64,000 nt of DNA, taken from positions 207,579 to 271,578 of the forward strand of contig CP043993.1 of assembly GCA_015140255.1 (NCBI GenBank), written 5' to 3'. The notes under the pieces were generated by a model. It made no database searches, was not told where the DNA came from, and worked only from the letters and a program-made list of their open reading frames with translations. The DNA is from Candidatus Stammera capleta (GTDB lineage: Bacteria > Pseudomonadota > Gammaproteobacteria > Enterobacterales > Enterobacteriaceae). Made by a program: the position numbers and the translations under genes. This document shows, in pieces, positions 48,975 through 60,763 of this stretch; position 1 is the stretch's first letter, and every line of letters starts with the position of its first letter.

Positions 48975-50486
48975 TTAAATTTTTATTCTTAATAAGAATA
49001 GTATAGATATATAAATAATACTACTAGTAGTAGCTGTAAATAGTAATTTCATTAATCTAAATTTAATGTTTAGGTTAATGAAATTTTCTAGTAAACTTTT
49101 AGATAGAAAATTTAAATATAACGAAATTATTATACTAGATAATAGTATTTTAAATATAAATAATTTTCAATTATATTTTTTATCTAATATTTTTTTCTTT
49201 TTTATTTGCATATATAATATAATAGAATTTATATATGAAGATATACTTATTGATAGTGCTAATCCTGCATGTTTAAATATTTTTATAGTAAATATATTCA
49301 TTAATTGGGTAATTATTAAATTAAATATTGCTATTTTAATAGGTGTTTTAATATTATATTGAGAATAAAAACATGGTGTTAATATTTTTATAAATATTAA
49401 TCCTGTTAATCCTAATGAATATGTAGTTAATATTTTTGAAGTCATTTCAACATCTGTAAAATTAAATTTACCATATCTAAATAAAGTTATTACTATGTGT
49501 TTAGATAAAAATATTAAAAATATTGATATAGGTATACTTAATAGTAAAGTAATTTTAATATATTTATTAATTATTTTATTAAATTTACTACTATCTTTTT
49601 TATGATAACTATTAGATAATTGGGTTAATAGTAAATTACTTATTGTAGTACCTATAATATTTAATGGTAATTCTATTAATCTATCAGCATAATATATTCA
49701 TGAAACCGTTCCTTCTTGTAAGTATGAGATAATATTACTATTAATAATTTGTGATATCTGATACATTAACATACCTATAATTACTGGAAATATATTAATA
49801 AATATTTTTTTAATTCCTGGATGAAATAAATTTATTTTATTAAATTTTATTTTTAAAGGAGTATATTTCATATTGATTTTTTGATATATTAATTGTAATA
49901 TTCCTCCGATAATAATTGATAAAGATAAACCATATATAGGTTTATTAAAATATTTTATGATAAATAAATTAAAAAATATTATAGTTATATTAAGTATTAT
50001 TGGTATAAATGTTGGAAGTATAAATATATTTCATATGTTTAATATAGATGTTAGATAAGATGATAAAGATATTAATATAATGTAAGGGAAAGTTATTTGT
50101 AATATATTTACAGTTAAATTAAATTTATTTTTGTTTTTTATAAAACCTGGTGACAGTAATTTGACTATTTGAGGAGAAATATATATTCCTATTATTGTTA
50201 TTATTAATAATATTAGTAGTAATATATAATATACAGTTGATATTAATTCATTAATTTTTTTTTTTGAATATTTTTGTTTATATTCACTTAATATAGGAAT
50301 AAAAACATATGAAAATGCACCTTCTGCAAAAATTTTTCTTAACATATTAGGTAATTTAAATGCAGTATAAAAACAATCAGTTTCTATATTAATACCGAAA
50401 ATGTTTGCAATAATTATATCTCTTAAAAAACCTATTGTTTTTGATAAAAAAGCTGATAAACTAATTTTTATTATATTTCATAACAT
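48975..50486 (-). CDS. murJ: Lipid II flippase MurJ
   Basis: Moves lipid-linked peptidoglycan precursor across the inner membrane. About 14 hydrophobic segments; FLSKTIGFLRDIIIANIFG, KLPNMLRKIFAEGAFSYVFIPIL (ends shown), SWIYYADRLIELP and PCFYSQYNIKTPIKIAI are hallmark segments. 503 residues (E. coli 511). Less eroded than most genes here. With murI and pgpB it argues for peptidoglycan synthesis. Confidence 0.93.
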
Positions 50487-50524
50487 ATACTTTATTTAAA
50501 GTAAGAACTAATTTTTTAAAAGTT

Positions 50525-50968
50525 TTATTTTATAATTAATTTATTTTTATTTTTTTTTTGTAAATTTAAAATTTTTTTTTCTATGTGAAATAAAATGAAT
50601 TTTAAGTTTGTTAATTTATGGAATGTGAGTTTTTTAAATAAACTTATTTTTTTAATAATACTTAATATTTTATATTTCATATTTTTTTTTATTTTTTTCT
50701 TTCTATAAATAGAAAGAATTATAGCTAATCATCCTTTAATTATTAAACTATTACTATCGCAATTAATATTTAATATATTTTTTTTTTTTTTAATTTTTAT
50801 TCATATATTACTTTGACATTTATATATGATATATTTTTTTTTACGTATATTTTCTTTATTTAAAGGAAGATTTTTACCTAAATCCATTATATAAATTAAT
50901 TTTTCTTCATTATTTCAGCATAAGTTTAGATCATTTATTAAAATATCTTTATTTGGTAAATTATTCAT
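50525..50968 (-). CDS. sufE: Cysteine desulfuration protein SufE
   Basis: Accepts sulfur from SufS. YKCQSNIWIK holds the sulfur-accepting Cys (GCQSQVW in E. coli); NNEEKLIYIMDLGKNLP and IIKGWLAIILSIY match the family. 147 residues, about the normal length of 138 with a Lys-rich tail. It starts 2 bases after sufS. Too full of TGA Trp to be visible with the standard code. Confidence 0.92.
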
Positions 50969-50970
50969 AA

Positions 50971-52203
50971 TTATTTAATTTTTTTAATTATTTTTTTTAG
51001 TACATAAATAAAAGTATTTATATCTTTTTTTGAAGTATACATTGCTATTGAAATTCTACATACGCCTGGTATATTATATAATTTCATTAATGGTATACAA
51101 CATTGATTACCAGTTCTTATAAAAATACCATATTGATCTAATAACATTCCTATATCATAACAATGTGAATTTTTTATATTAAATGATATTAAACTTGTTT
51201 TTTTTAAATTACCATATATTTTAATTTCTGGTATTGATTTTAATTTATTTAGTGTATAATTAATTATTTTTTTTTCATGTTTTACGATATTATTTATTCC
51301 TATATTATTAATATAATCAATAGCTTTACTTAATCCTATAATAGATTCTAAATTATAAGTACCTGTTTCAAATTTTCATGGTGAATTAACAAATTGTATA
51401 TTTTTAATATTGTTTTTTTTAATATTAATATTAGCTATTATACCTCCTCCTAATTTATATGGATTTATATATTTCATTATATTTTTTCTACAATATATTA
51501 TTCCTGTTCCAGTAGGAGCATACATTTTATGTCCTGAAAAAATATAAAAATCGCAATTTATTTTTTTAACATTTATATTTTTATGTATTATTGCTTGTGA
51601 TCCATCTATTATAGTTATAATATTAAATTTTTTAGTGATTTTAATTATTTTTTTAATAGGGTTTTTTATTCCTAATACATTTGATATATGTGTAATAGTT
51701 AAAATTTTTGTATTTTTATCAATTAAATTTTTAAGATTATTTATATCTATATTACCTTTTTTATCGATATTAATAATTTTAAGTTTACATCCTATATTTT
51801 TAGTTAATATATATCATGGTATAAAATTAGCATGATGTTCAGTAATAGAAATTATAATATTATCTCTATAATTTAATTTTTTTTTACATATTGTATTTAC
51901 TATTAAATTTATACCTTCTGTAGTATTTTGTGTAAAAATTATTTCTTCTGGTGATTTAGCATTAATAAATTTTGCTATTTTAATTCTTGTTTTTTCTATG
52001 TTATTTGAATTTTTATTACTTAATGTATATATACTTCTGTATACAGAAGAATAGTAATTTTTATAAATTTTACTTATTGCATTTATAACTATTTTAGGTT
52101 TTTGTGTTGTTGATGCATTATCTAAATAAACTATTTTATTACCATTTATTTTTTTTCTTAATATTGGAAAATCTAATTTAATTTTTTTAATTTCATAATT
52201 CAT
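50971..52203 (-). CDS. sufS: Cysteine desulfurase SufS
   Basis: PLP enzyme providing sulfur from cysteine. VYLDNASTTQKP, TEHHANFIPW, IDGSQAI, the PLP-Lys in FSGHKMYAPTG and the catalytic Cys in RTGNQCCIPLMK are kept. 410 residues (E. coli 406). Fourth gene of sufB-C-D-S-E; spaced 5 bases after sufD. Confidence 0.95.
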
Positions 52204-52208
52204 ATATT

Positions 52209-53183
52209 TTATTTAAATATTTTATTATATATATAATATATTTTATTATATATATATTTTTTTTTAATTTTTTTTAATATTTTTTTAATAAAATTTAAAA
52301 TTAGAATTTTTTTGATTTTATTTAAATTTATGTTTCTTGTTAATAGATAAAATATTATTTCTTTATTAAAATTATTTATTTTAACGCTATGTTTACATTT
52401 TACATTTTTATTTCATATTCCTATTTTAGGTGAACTATTTATTATTGATTTTTTATAAATATTTAAATTATTATTTATTATATTTGTTTTAGAATTAAAA
52501 GATTTTTTAAATATTTTAGTTCATGCATTAAAATTAATTATACCTTTTTCTATAGATATATTATTATGTTTAAGATAACTTTTTGCATTATTACTACAAT
52601 GTAGTATATTTATTTTATATTTTAAAAAATTTCTTTTTATAGTGGAAATATTATTAATATTAAGATTAGTTTTTTTTTTTAATTTTATTGTACTAAAAAA
52701 AAATATTTTTTTAAAATTTATAAAAAAATTTTTTTTTTTTAATTTAGAATAAGAATGTAGTATTATATTATTTTTATAATTTAATATTGTTTTATCTTTT
52801 AAATTTATTAATCTAAAATAATTTAAATAAGTTTTTTTTTTTATAGATAAATTTAATATACAATTAAAATATTTATTATTACTTATATTTATATATTCTT
52901 CAATTATGTTTATATATGTATTTTTTTTTATTGATATGTTTATATTAAAATAATCTTTTTTTTTTTCTTTGATTAAAATTAGATGTATAGGAAATTTATT
53001 ATAATTATTTTTAATATTTTTATTTAAAAAAATTTTTTTTTTAGATTTTATTGAAATTAATTTATTTATATTAATATTTTGGTATAAAATTTTTCTATTA
53101 CCTAAAATAATAATTTTATTTGATTTAATATTTAATATTTTTTTATATATTTTTTTTAAAAAAAAATTTATTCTTTTTACCAT
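52209..53183 (-). CDS. sufD: Fe-S cluster assembly protein SufD
   Basis: Scaffold partner of SufB and SufC. The protein is heavily eroded to Lys/Asn/Ile, but the C-terminal VKCKHSVKI retains the Cys and His of VKCSHGATV, followed by EIIFYLLTRNI as in the family. 324 residues versus 423, the loss being N-terminal. Position between sufC and sufS makes the assignment firm. Confidence 0.88.
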
Positions 53184-53223
53184 ATATTTTATTATAAATA
53201 ATTATAAATTTTATTTTTATTTT

Positions 53224-53964
53224 TTAAAATATGTTGTATCCTTTTTTTTTTATTATTTTGATAATTTTTTTTTTACCTGAGGTAATTATTTTACCTTTTT
53301 TTAATATATGTACTTTATTAATTTTTAAATAATCAAATATTTTAAAATTATGAGTTATAATCAAAAATGATTTTTTTTTTTTTATAAAATTTTTAATTAT
53401 TTTTATTATTTTTTTAATAGTATCTATATCTAATCCTGAATCAATTTCATCTAAAATAATTAATTTAGGTTTTAAAATCATCATTTGCAATATATCATTT
53501 TTTTTTTTCTCTCCCCCAGAAAAATTTTTATTTAATGATCTTAATAAAATTTTTTTGGATAAATTTATTTTTTTTAAATATTTTAAAATTTTTTTTTTAA
53601 ATTCTATTAAGTTTATTTTTTTTTTTTTATAATATTGTTTTTTAGCATTGTAAGCTTGAAATAAGAAATATTGATTATTTAATCCTGGTATTTCTATATT
53701 TTTTTGAAAAGATATAAATAAACCTTCTTTAGCTCTTTTATCTATCGAAAATTTATTAATTTTTTTTTTTTTAAAATATATATCACCTTTTTTTATTTTA
53801 TATTTTTTATTTCCTGCTAAAGTCATGGATAAACTACTTTTACCAGAACCATTAGGTCCTATTAATGCATGTATTTCACCATATTTAATTTTAATATTTA
53901 TATTATTAAGAATATTTTTATTTTTTGTTTTTACATATAATTTTTTTATATTTAATATATACAT
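53224..53964 (-). CDS. sufC: Fe-S cluster assembly ATPase SufC
   Basis: ABC-type ATPase of the SufBCD scaffold. Walker A GPNGSGKSS, Q-loop SFQKNIEIPG, signature FSGGEKKKNDILQMMIL, Walker B LIILDEIDSGLD and switch His in ITHNFKI. 246 residues, full length. Lies 10 bases after sufB. Confidence 0.96.
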   Translation of the reverse strand: MYILNIKKLYVKTKNKNILNNINIKIKYGEIHALIGPNGSGKSSLSMTLAGNKKYKIKKGDIYFKKKKINKFSIDKRAKEGLFISFQKNIEIPGLNNQYFLFQAYNAKKQYYKKKKINLIEFKKKILKYLKKINLSKKILLRSLNKNFSGGEKKKNDILQMMILKPKLIILDEIDSGLDIDTIKKIIKIIKNFIKKKKSFLIITHNFKIFDYLKINKVHILKKGKIITSGKKKIIKIIKKKGYNIF

Positions 53965-53974
53965 ATTTAAATTT

Positions 53975-55333
53975 TTATTTAAATGTATTTAATATTTGTT
54001 TTATTTCAGGAATGAATTCTATTGGTAATTTATTTAAAATATTTTGACAAAAACCATTAGTTATCATTAATAATGCATTATTTTTATTAATTCCTCTTTG
54101 TAATAGAAAAAGTATTTGATCTTTTTTAATATAAGAGGAAGTAGCTTCATGTTCTATATGAGATGATTTGTTATATGATTTTATATATGGTAGTGTAAAT
54201 ATAGAACATTTATTACCAATAATTAATGAATCACATTTAGTAAAATTTTTTGATTTCTTAGAATTTTTATTTATTTTAACTAAACTTCTATGAGTATTTT
54301 TACTTTTTTCTGTTGCTATACTTTTAGCTAAAATAAATGATTTTGTATTATTACCGATATGAATCATTTTAGTTCCTGTATCCGATTGTTGATTTAATTT
54401 AGTTAATGATATAGAGTAAAAATTACCGTTAGAATTATTTCCTAATAATATTGCGCTAGGATATTTTCATGTTATTGTAGAACCAATTTCTAATTGTATT
54501 CATGATATATTACTATTTTTTCCTTTACATAAAGCTCTTTTAGTAACGAAGTTAAATACTCCTCCTCCTTTATAGTTACCTGGAAATCAATTTTGTATAG
54601 TAGAATATTTTATTTTGGCATTTTTGTATAAAATTATTTCAACTACTGCTGCATGTAATTGATTCTTTTTTTTTATTGATGCTGAACATCCTTCAAAATA
54701 ATTTAAATAACTATTTTTTTTTAGTATTATTAAAGTTCTTTCAAATTGTCCAATATTAGAATTTATTCTAAAGTAAGAAGATAAATTTATTGGACATTTT
54801 ACATTTTTTGGAATATATATAAATGTTCCATCAGACAATACTGCTGTATTTAGTGTAGAAAAAAAATTGTCATTTATTGGTACTATTTTACAAAAATATT
54901 TTTTTACTAATTTTGGATATTTATGAATTGCTTCATTAAATGAACAAAATATTATGCCGAATTTTTTAAATAATTTTTTTTTATATGTTGTTTTAATTGA
55001 AACTGAATCAAATATAGCATCTATAGCTATATTTTTTTTTTTATTTATAGGTATTCCTAATTTATCAAAAGTTTTTTTTATTTTTTTTTTAGAGTGTTTA
55101 TTTTTTCTAGGAGAAGAATAATATTTATATTTCTCATATTTAATTTTGTTATATTTAGCATTTAACCAATGAGGTTCTTTCATTTTTTTTCATATTTTAT
55201 ATGCTTTTAATCTTATTTTTAGTATTCATAATGGTTCTTTTTTTTTTTTTGATATTTGATATATTATTTTTTTATTTATTCCCTTTTTAAAAGAATCGTT
55301 TTTTATTTTTGTTATAAATCCTTGTTGATACAT
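53975..55333 (-). CDS. sufB: Fe-S cluster assembly protein SufB
   Basis: Main scaffold subunit on which the cluster is built. YSSPRKNKHSKKKIKKTFDKLGIP (ends shown), YFCKIVPINDNFFSTLNTAVLSDG (ends), FRINSNIGQFERTLII, NYFEGCSA, GGGVFNFVTKRALCKG and EHEATSSYIKKDQI are present. 452 residues (E. coli 495). Trp codons (WFPGNY, TWKYPS) are TGA. sufA is absent upstream; ldhA occupies that place, 12 bases away. Confidence 0.95.
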
Positions 55334-55345
55334 TTTAGTTTTTTT

Positions 55346-56338
55346 TTAAATAAAATCATTACATTCTAAATTATGTAATATTTTATATATGTTATTTAAA
55401 GTTATTTTTGCAATATTTATTAATGCTTCTTTAGTTAAAAATGCTTGGTGTCCAGTAACTAATACATTTTTATAAGATAAAAGTAAATTTAATTTATCAT
55501 CTTTAATGATACTATTAGATTTGTTTTTAAAAAAATATTTTTTTTCATTTTCATAAACATCTATAGCTAATGAACCTATTTGTTTTTTTTTTATAGCATA
55601 TATAATATGTTTAGTATTTATTAGTTCACCTCTACTAGTATTAATTAACATAACATTTTTTTTCATTTTTTTTATATTTTTTTTATTTATCATATAATGA
55701 TTTTCTTTATTATATGGACAATGTAAACTAATAATATCTGATTTTTTATATATATTTTCTAATGAAGTATATTTAGCGCCAAATTTTAATATTTCATCAG
55801 ATTTAACTATATCAAAAGCTAAAATTTTAGTATCAAAATTTTTTAATAATTTTATTACTATTTTACCTATTTTACCTGTACCAATTATACCAATAGTTTT
55901 ATTTTTTAAATTAAAACCAACTAAATTATTTAATATAAAATTTTTATTTTTTGTATTTTGATAAGATAAATGTATTTTTCTATTTAATGTTAATATTAAC
56001 CCTAATGTATATTCAGCTATAGATTCAGGTGAATATGATTTTACATTTATTATTTTAATGTTATTTTGTTTTGCTAGTTGTAAATTTATATTGTTGTATC
56101 CTGTACATCTAAGTGCTATTAATTTAACTCCAAATTTTTTTAATTTTAGAATTGTATTTTTTTTTGTTATATCATCATTAACAAATATACAAATGTATTT
56201 AAATCCTTTAACTTTATTTACTGTATATTCATTTAATTGTTTTTTAGTATAAGTTATTTTGAAATTATATTTTTTATTTATTTTATTAAAATATTTTATT
56301 TCGTATTTTTGAGAACTAAAGAATAGTATTTTATTCAT
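55346..56338 (-). CDS. ldhA: D-lactate dehydrogenase (fermentative)
   Basis: Reduces pyruvate to D-lactate, regenerating NAD. GTGKIGKIVIKLLKNF is the dinucleotide fold; NTSRGELI (Arg), VYENEKKYF (Glu) and TGHQAFLT (His) hold the catalytic triad. 330 residues, E. coli 329, with no truncation. It precedes sufBCDSE by 12 bases and so may be co-transcribed with them. Unusual in reduced symbionts; it suggests fermentative redox balance. Confidence 0.94.
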   Translation of the reverse strand: MNKILFFSSQKYEIKYFNKINKKYNFKITYTKKQLNEYTVNKVKGFKYICIFVNDDITKKNTILKLKKFGVKLIALRCTGYNNINLQLAKQNNIKIINVKSYSPESIAEYTLGLILTLNRKIHLSYQNTKNKNFILNNLVGFNLKNKTIGIIGTGKIGKIVIKLLKNFDTKILAFDIVKSDEILKFGAKYTSLENIYKKSDIISLHCPYNKENHYMINKKNIKKMKKNVMLINTSRGELINTKHIIYAIKKKQIGSLAIDVYENEKKYFFKNKSNSIIKDDKLNLLLSYKNVLVTGHQAFLTKEALINIAKITLNNIYKILHNLECNDFI

Positions 56339-56453
56339 TTTATTAATTTTAAAATTTACATTTTTAAAAGTTAGTAATATATTTATTATGTTATTATATA
56401 TTTAATTCTATTTTTTTTCATTATTAATATAATTATATATTTAGGTAAATATT
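56339..56453. promoter_or_regulatory. Divergent ldhA / pntA intergenic region
   Basis: 115 AT-rich bases. ATTATA near 56390-56396 may serve ldhA on minus, and TATAAT near 56429 may serve pntA, whose ATG follows AGGTAAAT. No operator for redox regulators such as Fnr or ArcA is recognisable. Confidence 0.3.
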
Positions 56454-57923
56454 ATGTTATCAATAGGTATTATTAAAGAAAGAAAAAAAAATGAAAATAG
56501 AGTATCTTTAGTACCTAAAGATATTTTAAATTTATTTAAAATAGGTTTTAAAAAAGTTAATGTAGAAAAAAGTGCTGGTTTATTATCTGGTTATAGTGAT
56601 AATAATTATATTAAGTATGGTTCTATAATTAAAAATAAAAATGATATTTGAAATAGTAGTATAATTATATCAATTAATTTTCCTAAATTGAAATATTTAT
56701 TTTTGTTGAAAAAAAAATCTATATTGATATGTTTAGATAATAATTTAAATTATATTAGTAATTTAGATATTTTAAAGAAGAAAAAAATTACTTTAATAAT
56801 TTTAAATTATACACCTAGAATTTCTAGATTACAAACTATGGATGTATTAAGTTCTATTTCTTATGTTTCTGGTTATAGATCTGTTATTGAGTCTATATAT
56901 GAATATAAAAATTTTATTAATAATCAAGTTTTTATTTCAGGTAGTATAAATCCTATTAATGTTTTAGTTATTGGTGCTGGTATTTTTGGATTATCTGCTG
57001 CTAGTTTATGTAAAAATATAGGTACTAATATATATGTTTATGATATTAATAAAAATGTTAAAGATGAAGTAATAAGTTTAGGAGCTAAATTTATAGATAT
57101 AGGTAGTAATATTTTAAGTGATTATTTATTTAAAAAAATTAATAAATTTGATATTATTATTAATTCTATTATTTTTAAAAATAAAAATTTATCTTTAGTA
57201 TGGAAAAAAAAAATATTAAATAATATAAAGTATGGTAGTGTAATAGTTAATTTAATAAATTTTAATATTAATAATGACATGTTTTATAAAGAAAAAAAAA
57301 TATTAAAAATAAATAATATTAAAATTATTAATTGTAATGATTTTTCCAATTTAATGCCTAGATCAATTTCTAAATTATATAGTAATAATATGGTAAATAT
57401 TTTGTCTTATATAGTAGATAAAGAAAAAAATATTTATTTAAATTTAAAAGATATTTTTTTAAAAAATGTATTAATTCTATATAATGGAATAGAAAATAAA
57501 AAAAAAAAAATATTAATTAAAAAAAAAATTAAAGTTTGTATATATAAGAATAATTTTTATTATTTAAATTTAATTTATAATTTTGTTAATATATTTATAT
57601 TTTTTTTATTTTATTTTATATTGTTATATTTTTTATATCAAAGTTATTTTTTAATTTATTTAAATAATTTATTCATTTTTTTATTTTCATATTTTTTAGG
57701 TTATACTAGTATTAATAAAATTAAAGATTTTTTACATACTCCTTTGATGTCTTTAACTAATTCTATATCTAGTATAGTAATTATAGGTTGTTTATTACAA
57801 ATTAATGAAAATAATAGTTTATTAAATGTTTTTTTTTCTTTAGTTACTTTAGGTTTAGTAAATATTAATATATTTTCTGGTTTTTTAATTACTAAACGTA
57901 TGTTAAAAATTTTTTTTAATTAG
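56454..57923 (+). CDS. pntA: NAD(P) transhydrogenase subunit alpha
   Basis: Proton-translocating transhydrogenase, NAD(H)-binding subunit. GIIKERKKNENRVSLVPKD, TPRISRLQTMDVLSS, GAGIFGLSAASLC and YDIN give the domain I fold. The C-terminal part has about four membrane segments (LHTPLMSLTNSISSIVIIG). 489 residues (E. coli 510). The protein remains intact through its Lys-rich linker. Confidence 0.94.
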
Positions 57924-57932
57924 GGATTTAAA

Positions 57933-59324
57933 ATGTTGTTAAATATTAATTTGTTTTTTTTATTAAATTTTTTTTCTATATTTTTTTTAGTATTGAGTTT
58001 ATTATTTTTTTCTCAAAAAGATAGATATTTATATAGTATATATTTTGGTTTTTTAGGAATATTTTTACCCATTATATATTATATTTTTAATATTAAAAAT
58101 ATGTTTTTGTTTTTATGTACTTTAATAATAATTTTATTTACTAGTCTAATAGGTTGAATAATTTCTTTAAAAGTTGATATTACACGTGTACCTGAATTAA
58201 TTACTTTAATGCATAGTTTTATAGGATGGAATGCTATTATTATAGGATATAATAATATTTTTTTATATAAATTAAATTTAAACAAATTTTATTTACTAGA
58301 AATATTTTTTAGTAATTTTATTGGTACTATTACATTTGTAGGTTCTATTATTTCTTATTTTAAATTAACTAATATTAGTTTTTTAAATAAATTTTCTTTT
58401 AAAAAAAGAAATTTTTTTTTGAGTATTATTTTAATAATTTTTTTATTATATTTTTTTTTAACATATTCTGTACTTAAATATTTAATTTTTATATATTTTT
58501 TAATTTTTTTAGTTAGTTCTTATTTAATTTTTAATATATTAAGTAATTTAGATTCTTCTGATATACCTATAATTATTTCTATGTTAAATGCATATTCTGG
58601 TTTATCAGCTGTAATATCTGGTTTTATATTAAATAATAATTTATTAATTATAATAGGTTCTTTAGTTAGTTCATCTGGTTTTATATTATCTAAAAAAATG
58701 TGTTTATCAATGAATAAATCTATTTATCAAATTATTTTCGGAAAAATATTTGTAGATAATTCATATTATAAAGAAAAAATAACTAAGCAAAATATTAATA
58801 AATTAAATATTTTAGATGTTAAAAATAAAATAAGCATTTTTAAAGAAATTATTATAGTACCTGGTTATGGTATGGCTTTATCTAGATCTCAAAAATTAAT
58901 TTATGATTTAATTAATATATTAATTAATAAGTATTTATTAAAAATAAAATTTATTATACATCCTATAGCAGGTAGATTACCTGGTCATATGAATTTATTG
59001 TTAGCTGAAGCTAATATAAATTATAAATATATATATTCTTTAGATAAAGTACATGATAATTTTATGAAAGATAAACTAGTATTAGTTATAGGTGCGAATG
59101 ATATTATTAATCCTAGAGCTATATTAGATAAAAATTGTGTTTTATATGGTATGCCAATAGTAAAAGTATGAAAATCAAAGTTTGTTATAATTTTTAAGAA
59201 AAATATAAATTTATATAATACTGGTTTTTCTAAGGTTTATAACCCAATTTTCTTTAAAGAAAATGTTGGTATTTTATTTGGTGATGCTAAATTAAATTTA
59301 AAAAAAATATTAAATATTATTTAA
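57933..59324 (+). CDS. pntB: NAD(P) transhydrogenase subunit beta
   Basis: Membrane and NADP(H)-binding subunit. About nine membrane segments, MHSFIGWNAIIIGY, DIPIIISMLNAYSGLSA, then domain III with IVPGYGMALSRSQ, HPIAGRLPGHMN and VIGANDIINP. 463 residues versus 462. Follows pntA by 9 bases. Contains both TGG (GWNA) and TGA Trp. Confidence 0.95.
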
Positions 59325-59379
59325 ATAGTAATTTAAGTAATTTTTTATAAATATATATTAATTCAAAATTTGAAATTTT

Positions 59380-59802
59380 ATGTTTATTATTGCTTTTGAT
59401 TTTGGGATGAAAAATATAGGAGTTGCTATAGGACAATTTTATACTAAAACTGCTAGTCCTATAATATCTTTAAATGCTAAAAAAGGAGTTCCTAATTGAA
59501 TGGATATAAAGAAAATTATTGATATTTGATTAATTAAAAAAGCAGTTATAGGTTATCCATATAATTTAAATAATGATGGTAAATATAAATTGATTACTTA
59601 TTATATAGATAAGTTTGCTTTTTGTTTAATGAATAAATTTAATTTAAAAATTTTTTTTTCTGATGAAAGATTTACTTCTTGTGCAGCTCGTAATTTTATG
59701 AATTCTAACTTAAATTTTTATAATTCTTTTTATTCTAGTTATAATATACATGCTATTTCTGCTGTATTTATTTTAGAAAGATGATTAAAATCTAATTTTT
59801 AA
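59380..59802 (+). CDS. yqgF: Putative pre-16S rRNA nuclease YqgF/RuvX
   Basis: RNase H-like nuclease that trims the 5' end of 16S rRNA. AFDFGMKNIGVAIGQ carries the first catalytic Asp, VIGYPYNLNNDG the second region, SDERFTS the Glu, and YNIHAISAVFILERW the last helix (catalytic Asp of HDxxAA has become His-Ala, as HAISA). 140 residues. The 3' end overlaps rluD by 11 bases. Confidence 0.9.
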
Positions 59803-60754
59803 TTTTATCTAATCTAAATTTATTAATTAAATTTAACATATCTCGTGGTAAATTAGAATTTATAATAATTTTATTTTTTTTTTTAGGATGTTTAAATTCT
59901 AATGAATATGCATGTAGAGCTTGTCTTTTAAAATTATCAATTTTTTTTTTTATTTTTTTAGAAATATTAATATTTTTAAAGATATTTTTTCTTGTGTATA
60001 TTTTTTCTCCTATTATCGGATGTTTAATATAATTCATATGTACTCTAATTTGATGTGTTCTTCCTGTACCTAAATTTATTTTTAATAGTGTACAAAAAGA
60101 AAATTTTTCTATTATTTTAAAATATGTAATAGCTTTTTTACCATATTTATTTATAGACATAATTTTTCTTTGAAATTTATGTCTTAATATAGGTTTGTTA
60201 ATATATCCATTAGATGCTAATTTACCTCATACTAAAGATATATATTTTCTTTTAATTTTTCTTTTTTTCATATAAAAAATTAATTTTTCATATGTTTTTA
60301 TATTTTTAGCTATTATTAGTAAACCTGTAGTATTTTTATCTAATCTATGTATTATTCCACATCTAGGTACTTTTTTATATGTATCTGGATAATAATACAT
60401 TAGAGTATTCATCAAAGTATTATTTATATTTCCAGATCCTGGATGTACAACTATATTATTTTCTTTATTAATTATCAATAGATCTATATCTTCATAAATT
60501 TTATGTAATTTTATATTTTTATTAGATTTATATATAATATTTTTATTAAATTTTTTAATTTTTATTAAATCACCTTTTTTAGTTTTTTTGTGTGGTTTTT
60601 TAATAATTCTATTATTTATAGAAACTTTATTATTTTTAATAATTTTTTGTATTTTATTTCTCGAAATATTTTTGATTTTTTTTTTTAAAATTATGTCTAT
60701 TCTTTTATTTGATATTTTTTTATTAATTTTAAAAGATATATTTTTTTTAATCAT
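59792..60754 (-). CDS. rluD: 23S rRNA pseudouridine synthase RluD
   Basis: Makes the helix-69 pseudouridines (1911, 1915, 1917). The S4-like domain (SNKRIDIILKKK) is followed by GIIHRLDKNTTGLLIIAKN with catalytic Asp and GTGRTHQIRVHM. 320 residues (E. coli 326). PRCGIIHRLD and the length favour RluD over RluC, which is encoded separately at 47521. 9 bases after mnmE. Confidence 0.93.
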
Positions 60755-60763
60755 TTTATAAAA

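Noticed and set aside
52213..52260. AT tandem repeat near the end of sufD
   Set aside because: Lies inside the sufD frame as Tyr/Ile/Lys codons; low complexity, no exact repeat unit.
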